In this document: positions 59,745 through 64,000 of the stretch, one piece after another
Layout: the number at the start of each line of letters is the position of its first letter
How positions within the stretch are numbered: position 1 is the first letter of the stretch
Origin: Hyphomicrobiales bacterium
Lineage (GTDB): Bacteria > Pseudomonadota > Alphaproteobacteria > Rhizobiales > Beijerinckiaceae
DNA length: 64,000 nucleotides
Assembly (NCBI GenBank): GCA_027489535.1
Contig: JAIXZO010000011.1
Location: 16,115 to 80,114, forward strand
Reading direction: 5' to 3'
Position numbers and translations under genes: made by a program
The notes under the pieces: generated by a model
Seen by the model: only the letters and a program-made list of their open reading frames with translations
What the model was told of the DNA's origin: nothing
Databases searched by the model: none

Positions 59745-61681
59745 TACGCCTCCGCAGGGGTGAAGCCGAGGTCCGCCACAGCGTCCCGGACGGCCGGATC
59801 GCGCAAGGCTTCGAGAAACGCCGCGGCCGCCGGCCGTGACTTGCGCGCGGACACAAGGGCGAAATCGTAATGTTCGGGACCGAGCGGGATGAAGCCGAGA
59901 CCATAGGCTTCGGCCACGGGCGCAATGGCGACGCCCCAATCCGCCCGGTTCTGCGCCACGGACGCCGCCACCGCATTGTGCGAGCGCGGCTGATTCCAAT
60001 AACCGCCGGGTCGCGCGCCGCCGAGCAACGTATCGATCAACATGCGCGTGCCCGCGCCTTGATTGCGGTTCACCATAAGGCAGTCGGCGTCGGCAAGCGC
60101 AGCCGCCACGGCCTGATCCGCGGTTCGTCCCGCGAAGCGGCCGTCGTCCCGGCGGAAGACGATGCCCTGCAGCCGTCGCCACCCGGGCACGAGTTCGAGC
60201 CCTTCGTCCAACCACGGGGCGTTGTAGATGCCGCTCTCGGGGTGCAGCAGATGCATCGGCGCGAGGTCGCATTCGCCGCGTTTGGCCGCTTGAAGCCCGC
60301 CGAGGCTCCCGGCCGCCACGATCCGTACCGTAAAACCGCGCGCGACCACCGCATCGACGACCGCGTCGAGCCCCGTGCAGTGGCTGCCGACGACCACGAG
60401 ATCCGGCACGCGTACCTGCGGGCCGAGCAACCGGACTTCGACATGCGCGCCCGCGGGCACCGCTTCGGCCAAGGCGTCGACGGTGAGGAAGCCGTCCGCC
60501 TGCGCGAAGGACGAGATGGCCCCCGAGCCCTTCCCGACCGGATGCGCCGCGAGCCCCTGCGCGCCGTCGACGAGAGCGACCGAGACATATTCCGTGCGCC
60601 CGACATCCGAAGCGACGCGATACGGAACGACCGCCTCGACGCTCGCCTCCGCGCGCGGCGGCAGCCCCGCCATGCGGCGCAGCACGGGCGCCACGATGTC
60701 GTGGAAGGTGAACATCGCCGAGGTCGGGAACCCCGGCAGGAGCACCACGGGCTTGCCCGCACACACGGCGAGCCCGAGCGGCTTGCCGGGTTTCAAAGCG
60801 ACGCCGTGAACGACGAGGCCCGGCGCGCCCAATTCGCCCACGATGCGGTGCGTGAGGTCGCCCTCGCCCTTCGAGGTGCCGCCGGACAGCACCACCATGT
60901 CGCATTCGGCATGGGCACGCAGCATGGCCGCGCGCAGCGCCTCGGCGTCGTCGGCGATCACGCCGAAGCGGACCGGCAGACCGCCGTTTTCCGCAACCGA
61001 TGCCGCGACGATGGAGGCGTTGGTGTCATAGATCGCGGCGGGACGCAGCGGGCGGCCGGGTTCGACCAATTCGTCGCCCGTCGAGATGACGCCGACGCGG
61101 GGGCGGCGATGCACGGCGGCCTCCGCGATGCCGCAAGCGGCGAGAATGCCGATCTCGCGTGCCGTGACGACGGTGCCCGCCCGGAGGATGGTTTCGCCGA
61201 GCGCGAGGTCCGAGCCCGCAAAGGCGACGCACTGTCCGGGCGCGACGGCACGCGCGATCCGGACCAAGCCGCCATCGCCGGGCTCGGTATGCTCGATCAT
61301 GACCACGGCATCGGCCCCGCGCGGCAGCGGCCCGCCGGTCGCGATCGGGGTTGCCGTCCCCGGCAGGACGACAAGCCCCGGCGCGTGGCCACAATGGATA
61401 TGCTCGCCGTTGAGCCTCAGCATCGTCGGAGCCGCCTCGGACGCCGTAGCGCAGTCGGAGGCACGCACGGCAAAGCCGTCGACCATCGCGCGGTCGAAGG
61501 GCGGCACGTCGACCGGGGCCTTCACGGTGTCGGCGAGCACGCGGCCGAGCAGATCGGCGAGCAGGACCGTCTCCGAGCCGAGCGGCCGCGCGTCATAGGC
61601 TTCGCCGAAACGCCGCACCGCCTCGTCGCGGGACACGACGGAGAGGAACTGGCTCTGGGACGGCGCGAGCGGTCGTGTCAC
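59744..61681 (-). CDS. MoeA-type molybdenum insertase fused to a periplasmic-binding-protein-like (PBP_like/COG1910) domain
   Basis: The 645-residue protein has a complete MoeA core. It contains PPFDRAMVDGFAVRASD near residue 60, ATGGPLPRGADAVVMIEHTE near 112, ISTGDELVEPG near 195, and the molybdopterin motif VVLSGGTSKGEGD near 265. A second domain (about 420-645) is like molybdate/LysR substrate-binding domains (VVVGSHCTGLDAVVDAVV, VNRNQGAGTRMLIDTLL). MoeA inserts molybdate into molybdopterin-AMP. The added domain may sense or deliver oxyanion. GTG start overlaps the upstream gene (GTGA). Confidence 0.92.
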   Translation of the reverse strand: MTRPLAPSQSQFLSVVSRDEAVRRFGEAYDARPLGSETVLLADLLGRVLADTVKAPVDVPPFDRAMVDGFAVRASDCATASEAAPTMLRLNGEHIHCGHAPGLVVLPGTATPIATGGPLPRGADAVVMIEHTEPGDGGLVRIARAVAPGQCVAFAGSDLALGETILRAGTVVTAREIGILAACGIAEAAVHRRPRVGVISTGDELVEPGRPLRPAAIYDTNASIVAASVAENGGLPVRFGVIADDAEALRAAMLRAHAECDMVVLSGGTSKGEGDLTHRIVGELGAPGLVVHGVALKPGKPLGLAVCAGKPVVLLPGFPTSAMFTFHDIVAPVLRRMAGLPPRAEASVEAVVPYRVASDVGRTEYVSVALVDGAQGLAAHPVGKGSGAISSFAQADGFLTVDALAEAVPAGAHVEVRLLGPQVRVPDLVVVGSHCTGLDAVVDAVVARGFTVRIVAAGSLGGLQAAKRGECDLAPMHLLHPESGIYNAPWLDEGLELVPGWRRLQGIVFRRDDGRFAGRTADQAVAAALADADCLMVNRNQGAGTRMLIDTLLGGARPGGYWNQPRSHNAVAASVAQNRADWGVAIAPVAEAYGLGFIPLGPEHYDFALVSARKSRPAAAAFLEALRDPAVRDAVADLGFTPAEA

Positions 61682-62748
61682 AGCGGAAAACCCTCGATGA
61701 GTGCGCCTGCGGGCAGTCCCTCGCTCTCGGGCGGCAGGACCGCGCGATGGGTGGCACGCGCAAGCGCCGACAGGGGAACGGCCCCCGTCGCAAGCGGTTC
61801 AAACACGTCCCCGCGTCGCTCCAGCAACACGAGATCCGCGACGCCCACCGAGGAGACGATCCGGCGCGCCGACGGCAGCGTCACCGTTTCGGACGGCACT
61901 CCGGCGACGCGTTCTGCAAGAGGCAGCAAGAGGCCGTAGATGAGCGGCAGAAGCGCGGGCGCGCGGGCCGGCACGACGAGCCCGCGCGGCGACAGGCCGA
62001 TCTCGAAACACCCGGTCAGCGCGATCCCGGGTCCTTCGTCCTCGCCCAACCCCGCCCCTTGCGTCGCCGCGATGCGCATGCCGCCCGAGGCCACCTCGTC
62101 CTCTTCGGTCGACTTCACGGCCCAGCCCGCGGCCGGCGCCAGGGCGCGCAGCAGCGGGAGAAGCCTTTCGCATGCGGGGTCTACGACGAGCGTGACCTGC
62201 AGCACGGCGAGACTTTCAACGCCGCAGGCGGCAAGGGCCGCGGCGGCGGATGCGGAGAGGCGCGTGCCCGCCTGAACCAGAACTTCCCCCCCGCGGGCGT
62301 CCTCCGCCGCACGACGGACGCCTTCGCCGGGAGCGGCGGCTATGGACGCAGCGGCCATCCCAGCGAAATCCGAAACGCCGTCAGCCGGTATGACGCAGTC
62401 GCAGCCCGGCGGCAGCTCCGTTCCCGGCGTCACCCGGGTCGGCGCGCCCGACAAGAATGCGGGCGAGTGATGGGCCGCGCCGACGAGATCGATGGAGGCG
62501 CAGGCAAAACCGCTCCGTTCCGCCACCGCGCGCGACGGCACGTCCTCCGGAGCGCCGACGTCGGCGGCGAGGACGCAGCCGACCGCCTCGGCCGGGGACA
62601 CCGCCACGCGCCGAGCGCGCACCGAAGCGGCGAGCGCGTCGAGCGCCTCCGCAAGCGGGACGAGCGTGCCGGAAGCGACGCCGACGGGGGTGCGGGTTGA
62701 CAGGGCCGTCATGGGGCTCATGTGTAGCGCGCCGGACCGCGAAGTCAT
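61678..62748 (-). CDS. Degenerate MoeA-like molybdopterin-binding protein
   Basis: The 356-residue protein resembles MoeA in outline: PLAEALDALAASVRARRVAVSPAEAVGCVLA, then PPGCDCVIPADGV and an AGTRLSASAAAALAACGVESL segment. It lacks the DRS/DRAMDGFA core motif (here AERSGFACAS) and the SGGTSxGxxD cofactor motif. It is probably not an active insertase; a scaffold, cofactor carrier or regulatory partner is possible. It heads the operon; start alternatives are 62721 and 62712. Confidence 0.82.
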   Translation of the reverse strand: MTSRSGALHMSPMTALSTRTPVGVASGTLVPLAEALDALAASVRARRVAVSPAEAVGCVLAADVGAPEDVPSRAVAERSGFACASIDLVGAAHHSPAFLSGAPTRVTPGTELPPGCDCVIPADGVSDFAGMAAASIAAAPGEGVRRAAEDARGGEVLVQAGTRLSASAAAALAACGVESLAVLQVTLVVDPACERLLPLLRALAPAAGWAVKSTEEDEVASGGMRIAATQGAGLGEDEGPGIALTGCFEIGLSPRGLVVPARAPALLPLIYGLLLPLAERVAGVPSETVTLPSARRIVSSVGVADLVLLERRGDVFEPLATGAVPLSALARATHRAVLPPESEGLPAGALIEGFPL

Positions 62749-62795
62749 CGCCCCGGCGACGAATTTCCATTCATTCGACGGCTTCAGGACCGAAA

Positions 62796-63023
62796 ATGCC
62801 CGCCTCGCTCGACCTCAAGGGCCTGAAATGCCCACTCCCCGCGCTCAAGACGCGCAAGGCGCTGCAGGGGCTCGCCCCCGGCGACGAGATCGAGGTGATC
62901 TGCACCGACCCGATGGCGGTGATCGACATCCCGCATCTGGTCAGCACCGTGGGCGACACACTCCTCGGTCAGTCGCGCGACGAGGCGGAGATCCGCTTCA
63001 CCATCCGCCGCGAGGCGCGCTGA
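62796..63023 (+). CDS. TusA/SirA-family sulfur-carrier protein
   Basis: A 75-residue protein with the persulfide cysteine in LDLKGLKCPLPALKTRKALQG (Cys12) and the CPxP motif. VICTDPMAVIDIPHLV and a compact C-terminus follow. TusA-type proteins relay sulfur for tRNA thiolation, molybdenum cofactor synthesis and sulfur oxidation. It is divergent from the MoeA-like operon with only 47 bp between starts, which suggests a shared control region and a Moco-related role. It ends 4 bp before the valS stop (convergent). Confidence 0.93.
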   Translation: MPASLDLKGLKCPLPALKTRKALQGLAPGDEIEVICTDPMAVIDIPHLVSTVGDTLLGQSRDEAEIRFTIRREAR

Positions 63024-63027
63024 AGCC

Positions 63028-64000
63028 TCAGCCGAGCCCGCCGAGCCGCCCGTAGGCCTCCACCAGCTTTTCGCGCCGCGAGGTCGCTTCTTCCAGGCGT
63101 TCGCGCTGTTCTTCGACCACCTCTTCCGGCGCACGCGCCAGGAAGTCGGCATTGCCGAGCTTGGCCTCGATCTTCTTCATCTCGCCGTCGAGCTTCTCGA
63201 TTTCCTTCGCGAGACGCGCATGTTCGGCCGCGATGTCGATGATGCCCGCCAAAGGCAGCGCCGCCACTTCGCCGCGCACGACGAGTTGGATCGACTGCGG
63301 CGGCGGCACGTCGGCGAAGGAAATGTCCGACAACCTCGCGAGACGCTTGAGCGTATCGCTCCAACGTTCTGCCCAAGCGATCGTTTCTGCGTTCGAAGTC
63401 ACGAAAACGAGCGGAATCTGCGCGCCCGCCGGTACCGTCGTCTCGGAGCGGGCCGAACGAATTTCGGACACGAGATCGACCAATCGGCCGATTTCGGCTT
63501 CCGCATGTGCGTCGACCATGCCTTCGAATTTCGGCCATTCCGCCAGCGCGAGGATGGTCTCGCGCTTCGGGCCTTCCGCGCCCTTGATGGCCCACAGCTC
63601 TTCGGTGACGTAGGGCATGAAGGGGTGAAGCAGCTTGGCGATGCCGTCGAGTACGAAGGCGACCGAGGCGCGCGTCTCGGCCTTGCCCGCCTCGTCGTCG
63701 CCGGTCAGCACGGGCTTGGCGAGTTCGAGATACCAATCGCAGAACACGTTCCAGACGAAGCGGTAGGCCGCGGCCGCCGCATCGTTGAAGCGATAGGCAT
63801 CGAGCGCCTTGGTGACGTCGTCGACCGCCTTGGCCAGCTCGCCCAGCGCCCAGCGGTTGAGCGGCAACTTCGCCGATTTGGGGTCGAAATCCGTGCGGGC
63901 GCAGCCGTTCATCTCGGCAAAGCGCGCGGCGTTCCACAGCTTCGTCGCGAAGTTGCGGTAGCCCTCGACGCGCTGGCGCGACAGCTTGATGTCGCGGCCC
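63028..64000 (-). CDS. valS: Valyl-tRNA synthetase, C-terminal part (cut by window edge)
   Basis: About 323 C-terminal residues of ValRS are present. The anticodon-binding domain has LNRWALGELAKAVDDVTKALDAYRFNDAAAAAYRFVWNVFCDWYLE and PFMPYVTEELWA. The terminal coiled coil holds EHARLAKEIEKLDGEMKKIEAKLGNADFLARAPEEVVEEQRERL. The catalytic domain with HIGH and KMSKS motifs lies beyond the right edge. Confidence 0.96.
   Translation of the reverse strand, partial: GRDIKLSRQRVEGYRNFATKLWNAARFAEMNGCARTDFDPKSAKLPLNRWALGELAKAVDDVTKALDAYRFNDAAAAAYRFVWNVFCDWYLELAKPVLTGDDEAGKAETRASVAFVLDGIAKLLHPFMPYVTEELWAIKGAEGPKRETILALAEWPKFEGMVDAHAEAEIGRLVDLVSEIRSARSETTVPAGAQIPLVFVTSNAETIAWAERWSDTLKRLARLSDISFADVPPPQSIQLVVRGEVAALPLAGIIDIAAEHARLAKEIEKLDGEMKKIEAKLGNADFLARAPEEVVEEQRERLEEATSRREKLVEAYGRLGGLG

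Noticed and set aside
59744..60905. Upstream extension of the WD40-cytochrome frame
   Set aside because: The extension is Arg/Gly-rich and overlaps the MoeA fusion out of frame. The signal peptide at 59744 marks the true start.

Overview
The window is a GC-rich (roughly two-thirds G+C by eye), densely coded stretch of an alphaproteobacterial chromosome. Signature blocks are ppiD-trpE-trpG-trpD; tpiA/secG/pyrG/kdsA/eno/ftsB/pdhABC/lpd/lipA/coq10/cinA/ispDF; dusB-ntrB-ntrC-ntrY-ntrX-hfq-hflX-mazG; and rlpA-tmk-holB-metG-tatD-MBL hydrolase. E1-beta carries its own lipoyl domain, IspD and IspF are fused, and several families of long imperfect palindromes sit between genes. These traits fit Hyphomicrobiales or Rhodospirillales. 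Genus cannot be decided from the sequence alone. No prophage, insertion sequence, CRISPR array or rRNA is visible.

Layout. 1-4417 (minus): periplasmic-fold chaperone PpiD, then anthranilate synthase (trpE, trpG) and the start of trpD. 4597-12459: triosephosphate isomerase, SecG, CTP synthase, a VOC protein translationally coupled to pyrG, KDO-8-phosphate synthase, a RelBE-like toxin-antitoxin pair, QueF and enolase, the last with a strong intrinsic terminator. 12558-20699: FtsB, the pyruvate dehydrogenase complex, a small GlsB-type membrane protein, lipoyl synthase and Coq10. Lipoate synthesis thus lies beside its main client. 20719-31716: CinA, IspDF, DusB and the NtrBC/NtrYX nitrogen-control cascade, then Hfq and HflX. 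31734-39482 (minus): MazG, then MBL hydrolase, TatD, MetG, HolB, Tmk, RlpA and a small secreted protein.

39844-49180: tRNA-Ser, YaiI, a DbpA/DeaD-type helicase, peptide-release factor 3, then a small accessory patch. The patch holds a Csp3-like cytosolic copper-storage protein, a 28-residue membrane peptide, a HiPIP whose fourth cysteine ligand is serine, and an uncharacterised 100-residue protein. RecG, a DUF502 membrane protein and a DUF454 membrane protein follow. 49278-57316: a secreted dienelactone-hydrolase-like enzyme, GlmS and GlmU (UDP-GlcNAc synthesis), and OpgG/OpgH (periplasmic glucans). 57424-64000: tRNA-Lys, a LysE/RhtB exporter, and a tightly overlapping minus-strand operon. 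That operon encodes a degenerate MoeA, a MoeA fused to a molybdate-type substrate-binding domain, and a secreted seven-bladed WD40 propeller with a C-terminal cytochrome c. TusA is divergent from it, and valS runs off the right edge.

The most novel-looking parts are the molybdenum-cofactor/WD40-cytochrome operon with divergent tusA (58479-63023), and the Csp3/small-peptide/Ser-HiPIP patch (44243-45518). Smaller points are a RelE-type toxin without an ordinary start codon, a candidate NtrX operator before ntrY, and three families of long palindromic intergenic repeats, each present twice in this window.
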